DNA from: Caballeronia catudaia
GTDB taxonomy: Bacteria > Pseudomonadota > Gammaproteobacteria > Burkholderiales > Burkholderiaceae
NCBI RefSeq assembly: GCF_001544755.2
Contig: NZ_FCOF02000003.1
Location: 62,001 to 126,000, forward strand
DNA length: 64,000 nt
Reading direction: 5' to 3'
Shown: piece after piece, positions 53,070 to 62,533 of the stretch
How positions within the stretch are numbered: the first letter of the stretch is position 1
Layout of the letters: each line of letters opens with the position of its first letter
Made by a program: the position numbers and the translations under genes
The notes under the pieces: generated by a model
The model's database searches: none
What the model was told of the DNA's origin: nothing
What the model saw: only the letters and a program-made list of their open reading frames with translations

Positions 53070-55279
53070 GCCGCGCGCGCTCCGGCCACGCGATGGCCCG
53101 CGATATGCTGCAAGTCCTCGACGATCTGCTTTTGCGACAGCATGCTCAGATCGATGACTTCCTTCGCCTGCGCGACGTAATACGCGAGCTGCTCATCGCT
53201 GCGTGCGAGCGATTTGTCGAGCGCGCTTTCGATGCGTTCCAGATGCGCGACGAGCTTCTCGTTCGATGCGCCGAACGACTGCACCGCCGCGCCGAACGCA
53301 TCCGACATGCTGGCCATTTCGACCGCGCTCGTCGTCACTTGCGCGGCCATCGCGCCGAGCTTGCCGCCTTCGGTTTCGACCGTGCCGGTGAACTGCGTGC
53401 CGACGCGTTCGAGCAAGGTCGCCGAGGTATCGACCAGTGCGTCGATGGCGGCGCGTTGCTCGTTCGATGCGAGATTCACGGCATCGAGCAAGGTTTCGAC
53501 TGTCGCGAGCAAACGGCTGCGCTCGTCGAGCATCGCGGTATCGCGCACCATCGAATCGGAAAGCTTCTGACGCATCTCGGCGACCACTTCGGCCGCGGCC
53601 TTCGGCGCCTCGGATGCGGCCTGCACGAGACGCCCGATCTCCGCGATCGTCGCGCTCGCATGGGCCTGCGATTGCGCGGACATGTCCTGCGCGGTTTGCG
53701 CGAGCGCATCGCAGATGTCCTGCTGACGATTCGCCGCCACCGCGCTCGTTGCCTGCCATTGCTCGCGCAACGACGCGGCCATCGTTTCGAGCGTGCCGCT
53801 CCATGTGGCAAGGCGCTCTTCGCTTCGCTGATCCACCGATTGCACCAGCGACGCGGCGTGTTCCTTGAAGCTCGCCGCAGCGGCCGTCAATGCGTTCTGG
53901 TTCTGCCCGGCTGCTTGTTCATTGAAGCGCGCATGCTGTGCGAGCGCGTCGGTCCACGCTTGCGACAGATTGCCCGTCGCGGTTTCGAGGCGTGTCGAAA
54001 CGACATCGATCAAACCGGAAGAACGCGCATCGAACGTCTGTGCGAAACGATCCAGCGATGCGTCCATGCGCGCAACGAGGGCATCGCTCGATTGCCCGTG
54101 CTTGGCCACCGACGACTCCAGCGCGCCCGACACGCGATCCATCTGCACCGACACGCCATCGACGAGACTTGCTGCGCGCTGATCGAAGGCATGCGCGAAG
54201 CGATCGAGCGATACGCCCATTTCGCCGACGAGCGCCGCGTTCGACTCCGCATGCTTCGAGAGCGACGCGTTCCAGATCCGAGCGACCTTCTCCGACGACG
54301 CCTCGAATCCGCTGGACAATCCTTCGAGCTGACGCGCGACCGCCTGCTCGACGCTGCCGTGCAAGGCGCTGACTTCGCGCGCGATGCCGTCCATCGTCGT
54401 CTGCATGATCGGTTGCAGCGCGGCGCTCGCGGCCCGCGCGCTGTCCGCGACGCTCTGCTTCAACGACAATTCGACCGATGTCGCGAGCCGCCGGTATGCA
54501 GTCTCCGTCTTCGCGTGAAACGCCTCCTGACTCGCGCTCTGCCGCTCGCTCGCGGCAAGGCTCTGCTGCTCGATCGCGAGCGTCATCGACTGAAGACGAT
54601 CGACGAGCTTCGGCATCAGTTCCGTCTGCATCCGCAACAGCTTGAACGTCTCTTCGCGCTGATGCGCCTGCGTGAAAACACGCAGCGTGCCGGCGATTTT
54701 CATGTCGAGCTGCTGCGTGACATGCAGGCGCTCGCGCCGGCACAGCGTGGACAAGAGGCCGAGCATAGCGGAGCCCGCGACGCCCGCGATCGACGTGCCG
54801 AACGCGAAGCCGAGTCCCGTCACGGGCGCGGCGAGCGACGCCCGGATCGCCGTCAGATCCGATGCGCTCTGCAGCGCGGTGCCCGTGCCGCGCAACGTCG
54901 CGACCATGCCGAGCAGCGTGCCGAGCATGCCGAGCAGCACCAGCAAGCCGACGAGATACGGCGCGAGCGCCGGGCCCGGCAATGCGGCGCGCTCGCCTTC
55001 GATACGCAGCCGCACCGTATTGCGCAGGCTCGGATGAAGCGTGTCGAGCCATACGGCCAGGCTGCGCGGCGCGCTTGCGAGCTGCGCGACGGCTTGCTCC
55101 AGGCTACTGGTGGTTTGCTGAAAGCGGCGCAGTTCGGCGGCGCCCGCGAGATAGCATCCGGCGATCACGACCGTGACGGCGAACGCGAGCGCATTCGAGC
55201 CGACATACGCGATACCGATGCCGCAGATCGCGGCGAGGCCAATCGAAAAGACGGCGATGTTCAATAGATTTCGGGGCAT
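53066..55279 (-). CDS. MotA/ExbB-like stator subunit with long coiled-coil tail (DUF802)
   Basis: A 737-residue protein. Four transmembrane helices (about 5-24, 30-48, 105-128, 148-179) include the MotA/ExbB pattern GMLGTLLGMVATL and, in the last helix, GLGFAFGTSIAG. The remaining 550 residues are hydrophilic, heptad-rich and cytoplasmic, with two 51-residue repeats (339-389 and from 390), which fits DUF802. This is the shape of ZorA, not of flagellar MotA, which lacks such a tail. It starts 10 nt after the DUF3348 stop. Ion flow with its partner should rotate or signal through the tail; the output is unknown. Confidence 0.85.
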   Translation of the reverse strand: MPRNLLNIAVFSIGLAAICGIGIAYVGSNALAFAVTVVIAGCYLAGAAELRRFQQTTSSLEQAVAQLASAPRSLAVWLDTLHPSLRNTVRLRIEGERAALPGPALAPYLVGLLVLLGMLGTLLGMVATLRGTGTALQSASDLTAIRASLAAPVTGLGFAFGTSIAGVAGSAMLGLLSTLCRRERLHVTQQLDMKIAGTLRVFTQAHQREETFKLLRMQTELMPKLVDRLQSMTLAIEQQSLAASERQSASQEAFHAKTETAYRRLATSVELSLKQSVADSARAASAALQPIMQTTMDGIAREVSALHGSVEQAVARQLEGLSSGFEASSEKVARIWNASLSKHAESNAALVGEMGVSLDRFAHAFDQRAASLVDGVSVQMDRVSGALESSVAKHGQSSDALVARMDASLDRFAQTFDARSSGLIDVVSTRLETATGNLSQAWTDALAQHARFNEQAAGQNQNALTAAAASFKEHAASLVQSVDQRSEERLATWSGTLETMAASLREQWQATSAVAANRQQDICDALAQTAQDMSAQSQAHASATIAEIGRLVQAASEAPKAAAEVVAEMRQKLSDSMVRDTAMLDERSRLLATVETLLDAVNLASNEQRAAIDALVDTSATLLERVGTQFTGTVETEGGKLGAMAAQVTTSAVEMASMSDAFGAAVQSFGASNEKLVAHLERIESALDKSLARSDEQLAYYVAQAKEVIDLSMLSQKQIVEDLQHIAGHRVAGARAA

Positions 55280-55289
55280 AGCGAGCCAG

Positions 55290-55985
55290 TTAGCGGATGC
55301 GAAGAGCCGCGAGCAAGCCTTCGATCGGTTGAAAACGAACATCCAGTTCGGCGAGCAATACGCTTTGCAGATCCTTGCGGAACACTTCGAGCCACGCGTT
55401 GGGCGGCGTTGCTTCCGCCGCAGCGTGCGCGCGCTTCAGGCGCTCGAAGTGTTTGCCGAGCAAGGCGGGCACATGCGCGAGCAAACTGCGCTCGCGCGCG
55501 CTCAGCGCCTGTTCCATCACGGCATCGACAACGGCTAAGCGCGCCATGTCCGGCGATCTGGCAGCGAGCGTCGATCTGAGACGAGTGCGCAGCGCGCCGA
55601 TATCGGTGTCCATCGCCTGCTGCAAGGACACGTAGCGCTGGCGGTAGTCCGCGTAATCAGCCGCAGGCTGATCCGTCACCGGTTGCGCGGCGGCCCGATG
55701 CCTGCGATGCGCGGCCGCGTCCTCGCGAGCCAATGCGCCCGCGAGCGATGTCCGCACGCGCACGCACTCCTCTTCCACGTTGCGTGCTACGGATCGCGCG
55801 CCGGAGACGGCGGGCGGATCGGACGCGAGCGCGGTCGAGAGCGCGATCGCATCGGTCCAGCCGAGCCATTGGCTCAGGCGGTCCGAAAGCGATTGAGCGG
55901 GTTCGTGAACGTCGAGATCGGCAAAATGTGCCAGCAGGCGAACGAGCGCCGGGCCGCTGAATGCCGTGCGCTTGGAGCCTTGCAC
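55290..55985 (-). CDS. DUF3348 family protein (stator operon, first gene)
   Basis: A 231-residue soluble helical protein of the DUF3348 family, found so far only in beta-proteobacteria. It has no membrane helix or catalytic motif; the middle is Arg/Ala-rich and the C-terminal third contains a regular helix pair. As the first gene of the stator operon, 10 nt before the MotA-like start, it could assemble or regulate the complex. The gap to the upstream amide hydrolase gene is 76 nt. Confidence 0.85.
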   Translation of the reverse strand: MQGSKRTAFSGPALVRLLAHFADLDVHEPAQSLSDRLSQWLGWTDAIALSTALASDPPAVSGARSVARNVEEECVRVRTSLAGALAREDAAAHRRHRAAAQPVTDQPAADYADYRQRYVSLQQAMDTDIGALRTRLRSTLAARSPDMARLAVVDAVMEQALSARERSLLAHVPALLGKHFERLKRAHAAAEATPPNAWLEVFRKDLQSVLLAELDVRFQPIEGLLAALRIR

Positions 55986-56061
55986 AGGATCACCGGGGGC
56001 AAAAGCTCGCTATTTTACCTGCGCGGGGGAAATCGATGCCCCGTTTTCTTGTAGACGCCCC

Positions 56062-57147
56062 TCAAGGCGCCTTCGCCGGCATGAACGCGAACGCGGGCGT
56101 CGCGACGAAACTGCCCGCTGTCTCGCCCGAAAAAACCTGGCCCGAATCGATCGTGAGCTTCATCACCGGCGCGCCAGGATTCAGGTTGAGCTTCTTCAAC
56201 GACACCCAGAACGTATCGGGCCGCGTCGCCGAATCGAAGTAATAGATCATGTTCTGCTGGTCCGACACCGTGCGCCATATCGTCGATGAAAGATTCGGCT
56301 GCTGCGCCGTGCTGATGCCGAGCGGCACGCTCACCGAACGCATCAGGCTCATCACGCTCGCCACCGCCTGAAACGCGTACGACTTTTGCGGCACGCCCGC
56401 CATATAGTTCGGATCGGCCTGCTTCGGAATGGCATCGAGTAGAAAAGATGCGCGCACGAAGCGGTCCGCCGCGCGGTTCGTGCCCGGCAAAAAACCGGCG
56501 CCGCCGACGCTTTTCCAGTAGGTATCGATCGCGAGCTGCTCGTCGTAGATCGGCGAGTTCGTCATGACCTTGTACTTCTTGCCTTGATGAATCAGGAGCT
56601 TGCCGTTGATGTATTCGAAGATCGCTGAATCGCCGCGTGCATCGGACAGTGAAAGATGAATCGTCAGCGGTTTGCCGTTGGGCAGCGGCGGCGCGATGAT
56701 CTGAAACGGCTCGCGCGAGAGCACATAGACGGCTTGCCCCACGGTCGCGAAGTTATCGAGCGCGTATTGCGCCCACAGGCTGATCGACATCGGATCGCGC
56801 TTCGGGTCGGGCTTGCCGTAGTCGGTCTCCGCGAGATAGAGCGCATTGGCGACGAGCCCGCGTTCGTTCATGCCATCGACCGTGCCGATCTCGTAGCCCG
56901 ATACCACCACGCTCCCGTACTTCGATTTCCACTTGATCGACTTCGGACCCGCGTTGCCATCGCGTTCGATGCCCGCGGGCATGACCCAGAGATTCGAGCG
57001 CATGTCTTCGGACCAGTCCATCGTGCGGCCCGTGATCACGAGTCCCTTGTCGCCGACATACAGCGCGCGCGTACACGCTAGCGCGAGCGAGGTAGAGAGC
57101 AAGGCGAGCGCGACGATGCACGCGAGCTTCTGAGTCAGACGAGTCAT
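56062..57147 (-). CDS. Secreted linear amide C-N hydrolase (choloylglycine hydrolase family)
   Basis: A 361-residue Ntn hydrolase of the bile salt hydrolase/penicillin V acylase family. The signal peptide is cut before Cys25 (ALA-CTRALY), exposing the Cys nucleophile; Arg in GRTMDWSEDMRS, an Asn in the oxyanion loop and NSP...W support activity. It would cleave amide bonds such as N-acyl groups in the periplasm, and Gram-negative relatives hydrolyse acyl-homoserine lactones or penicillin V. It lies 22 nt after the batD-like gene. Confidence 0.9.
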   Translation of the reverse strand: MTRLTQKLACIVALALLSTSLALACTRALYVGDKGLVITGRTMDWSEDMRSNLWVMPAGIERDGNAGPKSIKWKSKYGSVVVSGYEIGTVDGMNERGLVANALYLAETDYGKPDPKRDPMSISLWAQYALDNFATVGQAVYVLSREPFQIIAPPLPNGKPLTIHLSLSDARGDSAIFEYINGKLLIHQGKKYKVMTNSPIYDEQLAIDTYWKSVGGAGFLPGTNRAADRFVRASFLLDAIPKQADPNYMAGVPQKSYAFQAVASVMSLMRSVSVPLGISTAQQPNLSSTIWRTVSDQQNMIYYFDSATRPDTFWVSLKKLNLNPGAPVMKLTIDSGQVFSGETAGSFVATPAFAFMPAKAP

Positions 57148-57169
57148 GGCCGTATTTCCTCATCGATAA

Positions 57170-58480
57170 TCAAGGACCTTCATTGAGCGGCGGCAGCGCC
57201 GGCCCTCTCGGGCGGCGCGAATGTTGCCATCGCATCCGCCGATGCAGCTTCATGCGCGCGCCGGACTCCGTCGCCTTTTCGTAATGCGTTTCGACGGCCT
57301 TCGCCAGATCTTGCAAATCGGGTTCCGAGAGCTGGTCGAGCAGCGCCGGACGCCTGAAGCGCGGGTTCACATCCATCCATCGATAAAGCGCCGGAATCAC
57401 GCGCCGCATGACGCCCGAATCCACGGCACGCTTCAACGCACGCCACGCCGCGAACTCTCCTTCCGCGCGCTTCCTGCGCTCCGCGATCCACCAGCGCGAC
57501 AACCGTTCGAGCCACACGCGCAAGCGCGGATAGAACCACACGCCCGCCACGATGCAAGCCAGCACGATGCACGCGATCACGATATCGCGCGCGTTCAGGA
57601 AGATCACCGTATGGCGCGCAGCGCCGGCGAGCGCATCGGCGGGAATCTCCCATAGCGGCTTCTCGCGCGCCGCGTGCGCCGTGAAGCGTATCGCAGGCAG
57701 ATGAATGATTTCACGTCGACGCGCTTGCGTGTTCCACCATTCGATATCGATCGGCGGAAGCTCGTATCGCCCGCGTTTGTTCACGACATAGGTCACGGTA
57801 TCGGTGCGCTCCCCCGCCACGAGACCCGTGCGATCGTCGGCGATGTTACGCGTCGCGGGCGGCTTCGGATAGCGCCGCAAGCCTTCGATATCGCCGAAGC
57901 CAACCGGCGCGATCAGCATCGACTCGGTCGCATCGGCGCGCTGCGTGACGATGCGCGTCACCGCGCCGCCGACTTCCAGCATGCCGCCGCCACCCGGCTC
58001 GATGCGCTGCGTCGCCGCGACATTCGGCGCGGGAAAGAACGGCGTCATGCCCTCCGCGCCCGGTGGCAGCGTCGCGGTGAATCGCAGCGGCGGCGTGTCC
58101 AGCTTCACAGGCGTATCCATGCCGCCCGGATGCAGCGTGATGCTGAACGCGGGCACATCGAATGCGCCCGACGCGCGCGGCACGATGCGATACACGCGGC
58201 TCACGCCGAACCATCGCACGCCATTGATCGTGTCGTTGACATTCAACGCGTTTTCGTCGGGCAGCGTGACGAATGCGTCGTGGATCTCGAAGAGGGGCCA
58301 GTCGGGTGCAGCGGTGAACCAGGTCGTCGTCAGTGCATCGACGACGAGCTTGACCGCGCTGCCCGCGACGACCGGCCCCGATGGTTCGAGGTGGGCGCGC
58401 AGCATCGTGCGCGGTGCATCGTCGGCGCAGGCGATCGAGCATGCGAGCCACAGAAGGAGCATCGCGAAGCAGCGGCGCAT
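57170..58480 (-). CDS. BatD-like protein
   Basis: A 436-residue BatD-family protein: an N-terminal signal sequence, a beta-rich periplasmic part (about 25-310), one transmembrane helix (near 320-345) and a basic cytoplasmic C-terminal helix bundle. BatD belongs to MoxR-associated Bat (Bacteroides aerotolerance) operons, thought to help envelope or protein-complex maturation. Its ATG overlaps the stop of the preceding BatB-like gene by one base, implying coupling. Confidence 0.85.
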   Translation of the reverse strand: MRRCFAMLLLWLACSIACADDAPRTMLRAHLEPSGPVVAGSAVKLVVDALTTTWFTAAPDWPLFEIHDAFVTLPDENALNVNDTINGVRWFGVSRVYRIVPRASGAFDVPAFSITLHPGGMDTPVKLDTPPLRFTATLPPGAEGMTPFFPAPNVAATQRIEPGGGGMLEVGGAVTRIVTQRADATESMLIAPVGFGDIEGLRRYPKPPATRNIADDRTGLVAGERTDTVTYVVNKRGRYELPPIDIEWWNTQARRREIIHLPAIRFTAHAAREKPLWEIPADALAGAARHTVIFLNARDIVIACIVLACIVAGVWFYPRLRVWLERLSRWWIAERRKRAEGEFAAWRALKRAVDSGVMRRVIPALYRWMDVNPRFRRPALLDQLSEPDLQDLAKAVETHYEKATESGARMKLHRRMRWQHSRRPRGPALPPLNEGP

Positions 58481-60060
58481 CACGGCCCGCCTCCCGCTTC
58501 CTGGGCGAAACGCAGATGCAAAAACGCAGCCGGCGACGTGTTCAGATTGCGCATCCACGCCTCTTCCGATGGACGCTGCCCCTGCACGAGCACTTGCTTG
58601 CCCTCGTTGCTCTTCTTCTTTTGAATGTCGACCTGATCGGGCTTCAGCGTGGTCGATTCATCGCCTTCGTCTTTCTGATCCTTGATGAGCTTCTGCACCA
58701 GTTCGCGGTTTGCGCGCGCATCGGCGAAATCGGCGCGCCGGGCGAGCGCGTTGTCGTAGGCCTTCAGCGCGCCTTCATAGTCTTTCAGATGCGCGAGCGT
58801 GTTGCCGATATAAAAGTCCGCTTCCGCCGTATCCATGCGCGAGAAGGTGTCGAGCGCGTCCGCATAATCGCCGGCGAGATATTGCGCGCGGCCTTTCCAC
58901 ATCGGATCGTCGAAGCGTTGCGCGGCGCGTTTGTAATCGCCGTGGTCGAAGCGCCATCGTCCTTGCTGATCGTGTGTGGCGAACAGATCGAGCCATTCGA
59001 ACGACGCCGCGCGCACCTCGTTCTGCACGCCCATTGCTCCGCACGCGATCAGCAGGACGGGCAGCCATTTCACCGTCCATCCACGCCTGAAGCAATAGAG
59101 CGCGATGACGAGAATCGGCACGATCAGCCAGTAACCCGTTTCCTTCCAGCGCGGCACGATCTTCTCCTCCTGCGCCGCCTCCAGATAAACCTGCGCGCGT
59201 CGCTGAATCCATTCGATATCCTCATCATCCGAGCGCATGCTCGCGAGCGGAATCGACGCTGCCTGCGTGATCTTGCGGATCGCCGGCGCATCGAACGCGC
59301 CCGTGACCGGACGGCCCGCCTCATCCGTCGCGAGCTCGCCGTTCGGCTTGCGTATCGCGCCGCCGTTCTCCGTGCCCACCGCGAGCCATAGCAACTGATG
59401 TTTCGACGCCTTCGCGATCCGCACGAATTCGTCGGTGCGGCTTTCGTCGAAGCCATCGCTCATGAAGACGATCGTGCCCGCCGCCTCATCCTTTTGCAGC
59501 ATGCGCTCGGCGATGGCGAGACCCGCCGCCGCGTTCCTGCCATCGCGCGGCATGAGTTCAGGCGCGAGCGCGGGCACATAGAGCTCGAGCATGGCCGGAT
59601 CCTCGGTCGGCGGCACGACGAGATGCGCGCTCGATGCGAACACGACGAGCCCCGTGCGCGCGCCCTTTCTCGCCGCCGAGAGATCGAGAACCTTCTGCTT
59701 CGCGCGTTCGATGCGCGTCGGCGCGATATCCGCTGCATCCATCGAACGCGCGAGTTCGAGCACGACGACGAGCGGCGCCTTGTCCTGATCGAATGGCGGA
59801 CGTTCCTGCTGCCATGTCGGTCCCGCGACGGCAATCGCACCGAGCGCGATCAGCGCGGACAGCGTATGCACCGGCTGCACGCGACGCCGCGTCGTCTCGC
59901 CGACGATCAGATGATCCAGCAACTGCGGCGCGATGAGATTGCGCCAGCGCGCGCGCACATCGTTGCGCCGCAGCCAGACGAAAGGCAGCAGCGCGGCGGG
60001 AATCAGCAGCAGCAGCCACATCGGCCGCAGAAAATGAAATGCGGTGAGATCGATGGCCAT
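58480..60060 (-). CDS. BatB-like von Willebrand A protein fused to TPR (BatC-like)
   Basis: A 526-residue protein: two N-terminal helices, a von Willebrand A domain (about 95-300), a third helix near 310-330 and a TPR domain (about 385-450), i.e. BatB and BatC in one chain. The metal-site motif should read DxSxS but is LELARSM (Glu102, Ala104, Ser106), so metal binding is probably lost or changed. The domain faces the cytoplasm or periplasm by family precedent. It starts one base after the BatA-like stop. Confidence 0.88.
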   Translation of the reverse strand: MAIDLTAFHFLRPMWLLLLIPAALLPFVWLRRNDVRARWRNLIAPQLLDHLIVGETTRRRVQPVHTLSALIALGAIAVAGPTWQQERPPFDQDKAPLVVVLELARSMDAADIAPTRIERAKQKVLDLSAARKGARTGLVVFASSAHLVVPPTEDPAMLELYVPALAPELMPRDGRNAAAGLAIAERMLQKDEAAGTIVFMSDGFDESRTDEFVRIAKASKHQLLWLAVGTENGGAIRKPNGELATDEAGRPVTGAFDAPAIRKITQAASIPLASMRSDDEDIEWIQRRAQVYLEAAQEEKIVPRWKETGYWLIVPILVIALYCFRRGWTVKWLPVLLIACGAMGVQNEVRAASFEWLDLFATHDQQGRWRFDHGDYKRAAQRFDDPMWKGRAQYLAGDYADALDTFSRMDTAEADFYIGNTLAHLKDYEGALKAYDNALARRADFADARANRELVQKLIKDQKDEGDESTTLKPDQVDIQKKKSNEGKQVLVQGQRPSEEAWMRNLNTSPAAFLHLRFAQEAGGGP

Positions 60061-60061
60061 G

Positions 60062-61081
60062 TCAGGCCTCCGCCTCCTTCATCGGCACGGCGCGGCGCGG
60101 TGCGCGCAGCAACGCGATGAGATACGCGAGCACGTGATACAGCGTGAGTATCGATACGGCCAGCGCGAGCGGCACCCAATAGAATTCGCGCCGCGGCCGA
60201 TAGATCGCATGACTGATCTTCTCGGGCGTCAACCTGTCGATCGCCGCATAGACGGCGGCCAGATCCTGTTCGCGGCCTAGCGCATGAAAAGCGCTGCCGC
60301 CCGTGATCTTCGCGATGCGCGCGAGCGCGTCGAGATCGACCTTGTCTTCGCCTTGCGTGCCCGGATCGCCGATGCCGATGGTATGCACGACGATCCCATG
60401 CCGCTTCGCGATGCGCGCTGCCTGCTCCGGCGGAATCGCGCTCGCGGTGTCGTTGCCGTCGGTGAGCAGCACGAGCACTTTCTCCTGCGCGGGCGTGTTC
60501 TCCATTAGTTTCACGGCGAGACCCAGCGCATCGCCGATCGCCGTGCGCGGCCCCGCCATGCCGATACGCATCGCGTCGAGGAGCATCAGCACGCTGTCGT
60601 GATCGAGCGTGAGCGGCGCTTGCGGATACGCGGCATCGCCGAACACGACGAGCCCGATACGATCGCCCTTGCGCTTCGCGATGAAATCCGCGACCACGCG
60701 CTTCACCGCGCTCAGGCGGTCCATGCGCTCGTTCGTGGCGGTGTCGATGAAATCGCGCTCGCTCATCGACTGCGACAGGTCGATGGCCAGCAGCAGATCG
60801 CGCGCGGCCATGTCGCGCGTGACGGGCGCTTCGACGAATACGGGCCGTGCAGCCGCGACCAGCAGCAGGATCCAGAGCAAGGGCATCAGCAGGCGTTGCA
60901 GCCAGTTGCTGCGCAGGCGCACGCCGCCGGGCGCGGGCTTCTCTCCCGCGGCTTCGGCCATTTCGCGGAAGAACGGCATGCGCACCGCGGACGCCGTCGT
61001 GCGATACGCGGGCGCGAGCCACCACACGAGCGCGGGCAGCGGCAGGAGCAGGAACATCCACGGAAACTCAAACTTCCACAT
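60062..61081 (-). CDS. BatA-like von Willebrand A membrane protein
   Basis: A 339-residue protein with N-terminal (5-25, 60-80) and C-terminal (about 305-325) transmembrane helices around a von Willebrand A domain. The metal-ion site is intact: IDLSQS (Asp101, Ser103, Ser105), with a conserved Asp in LLTDGND. It should bind partner proteins through the metal site. It overlaps the DUF4381 gene by 14 nt upstream. Confidence 0.9.
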   Translation of the reverse strand: MWKFEFPWMFLLLPLPALVWWLAPAYRTTASAVRMPFFREMAEAAGEKPAPGGVRLRSNWLQRLLMPLLWILLLVAAARPVFVEAPVTRDMAARDLLLAIDLSQSMSERDFIDTATNERMDRLSAVKRVVADFIAKRKGDRIGLVVFGDAAYPQAPLTLDHDSVLMLLDAMRIGMAGPRTAIGDALGLAVKLMENTPAQEKVLVLLTDGNDTASAIPPEQAARIAKRHGIVVHTIGIGDPGTQGEDKVDLDALARIAKITGGSAFHALGREQDLAAVYAAIDRLTPEKISHAIYRPRREFYWVPLALAVSILTLYHVLAYLIALLRAPRRAVPMKEAEA

Positions 61082-61556
61082 GATGTTGGCCGATCCAGTC
61101 GCGCGCGGCTTGCACGAGACGCTGCGTCTGCTGCGGTGTGACGCGAGCAAGCCGATCGCGCGGCGCATAGCTTGCCGAGTACATCAGCGCGCCGCTTTCG
61201 TCGTCGAACGCACCGTGCGTCTTCTTCAGATACGCGAGCCATGCTGCGCCGCTCAGCGAGGCCACTTCCGAACGCGGCGCGGCTGCAAGTGCGGTCCGTT
61301 TGATGAGCGGCGCGATTTCAGCAAGCGCCGTCGCGCGCGTGGTTTCATCGCGCAATTTCATTTCGATGCACGCGAGCTCAGCCAATGCCTCACGCCGATA
61401 ACGCGACTTCTCATGACGCTTCCACGCGAACCCCATCACGGCGAGCGCAATCACGACGATCAACAACGCAACGAACACCCAGCCGATGGTCTGCGGCGCA
61501 TACGAAACCGGCGCGGGCAACGGCAATTCACGCAGCGATTGCAGCGCGTCGTTCAT
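61068..61556 (-). CDS. DUF4381 domain protein
   Basis: A 162-residue single-pass membrane protein (helix about 25-45) with a soluble helical C-terminus. It matches DUF4381, the small component regularly placed between the DUF58 and BatA genes in MoxR clusters. The start follows GGGAGG and overlaps the DUF58 stop by 4 nt (ATGA). Confidence 0.88.
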   Translation of the reverse strand: MNDALQSLRELPLPAPVSYAPQTIGWVFVALLIVVIALAVMGFAWKRHEKSRYRREALAELACIEMKLRDETTRATALAEIAPLIKRTALAAAPRSEVASLSGAAWLAYLKKTHGAFDDESGALMYSASYAPRDRLARVTPQQTQRLVQAARDWIGQHHVEV

Positions 61557-62515
61557 ATGCCGCCTCCCAACGCATGACGCGGCCTCGCGCCGATCAGCTT
61601 GCGCACCTGATCCACGACCGGCTCGGCCGTCGACAAAGCCATCAACGGCACGCCGCTCGCGCGCAGCAGTTCCGCGATCTCGGCGGCGCGGCCCTCGAAG
61701 AGGCTCGCGAGCGGCGCGCGAACGCGCCCGTTCTCGATGCGCAGTTCCACCTGCAAGCGCCCTTCGCTCACGACGAGCGCGCGATGCTCCGGCATGCGCT
61801 GCCACATCGGATCGAAGACCAGCGCGGCGATCACGTCGTTGTGGGCCGCGAGTTGCCGAAGAAGCTGGCGCGTGCGTTCGTCGGCGCCCGCGAAATCGCT
61901 CATGATGCATACGAGGAAATCATGTCCCGCGATCTGCAGCACGCCTTCTATCGCAGCGTTCAGTTGTGCGTAGTTGGTGCGCGCGGGACTTTCGGCGGCG
62001 AGCGCGCGGTTCATTCCGCCGATCGCGCCGAACAATGTCTCGATGCGCGTCCTGCTGCGCAAAGGCCGCACGCGCACGATGTCGTCGTCACCGAACACCA
62101 CGCCGCCGACGCGATCGCCGGCCGCGAAGCCCATCCATATCGCGAGCGCGGCCGCTTCGGCCGCGACGACCGACTTGAACGCGCGGCTCGATCCGAAGAA
62201 CATGCTCATGCGTTGATCGACCATCACGAGCAACGGACGATCGCGTTCCTCGGTGTACACACGCACGTGCGGCTTGCCGGTGCGCAGGCTCACGCGCCAG
62301 TCGAGATGACGGATATCGTCGCCTGGCAGATAGCCGCGCAATTCCTCGAAGTTCAGCCCGCGCCCGCGCATGCGTGACGCGTGCCGGCCCGACAGAATGC
62401 TCGACACCGGCGCGGGCGCGAGAAAGCTCAGCCCGCGCGCGCGGAATTCGAGCCGCGCGAGATGCGCGGCATCGACATAGACGCTTCCGATCGGGTCCTC
62501 CGCGTTCGTCGCCAT
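61553..62515 (-). CDS. DUF58 domain protein (von Willebrand A-like)
   Basis: A 320-residue DUF58 protein. The diagnostic [23 protein letters not shown] lies near residues 51-73. The metal-site strand is [13 protein letters not shown], keeping Asp100 and Ser104 with Arg at the middle position, as seen in many DUF58 proteins of Proteobacteria. It works with MoxR ATPases as a substrate or adaptor. It is 18 nt downstream of the MoxR gene. Confidence 0.92.
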   Translation of the reverse strand: MATNAEDPIGSVYVDAAHLARLEFRARGLSFLAPAPVSSILSGRHASRMRGRGLNFEELRGYLPGDDIRHLDWRVSLRTGKPHVRVYTEERDRPLLVMVDQRMSMFFGSSRAFKSVVAAEAAALAIWMGFAAGDRVGGVVFGDDDIVRVRPLRSRTRIETLFGAIGGMNRALAAESPARTNYAQLNAAIEGVLQIAGHDFLVCIMSDFAGADERTRQLLRQLAAHNDVIAALVFDPMWQRMPEHRALVVSEGRLQVELRIENGRVRAPLASLFEGRAAEIAELLRASGVPLMALSTAEPVVDQVRKLIGARPRHALGGGI

Positions 62516-62533
62516 CGAAACGTTCCTCTGGGT

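Noticed and set aside
53015..55267. 750-codon plus-strand open frame
   Set aside because: It is antisense to the MotA-like gene, Arg/His-rich and without any family signature: a GC-driven shadow frame.
51854..55985. A complete Zorya defence system
   Set aside because: Only the ZorA/ZorB-like pair is present; the flanking DUF3348 and DUF2894 proteins show no ZorC, helicase or nuclease motif, so I call it Zorya-like in architecture only.
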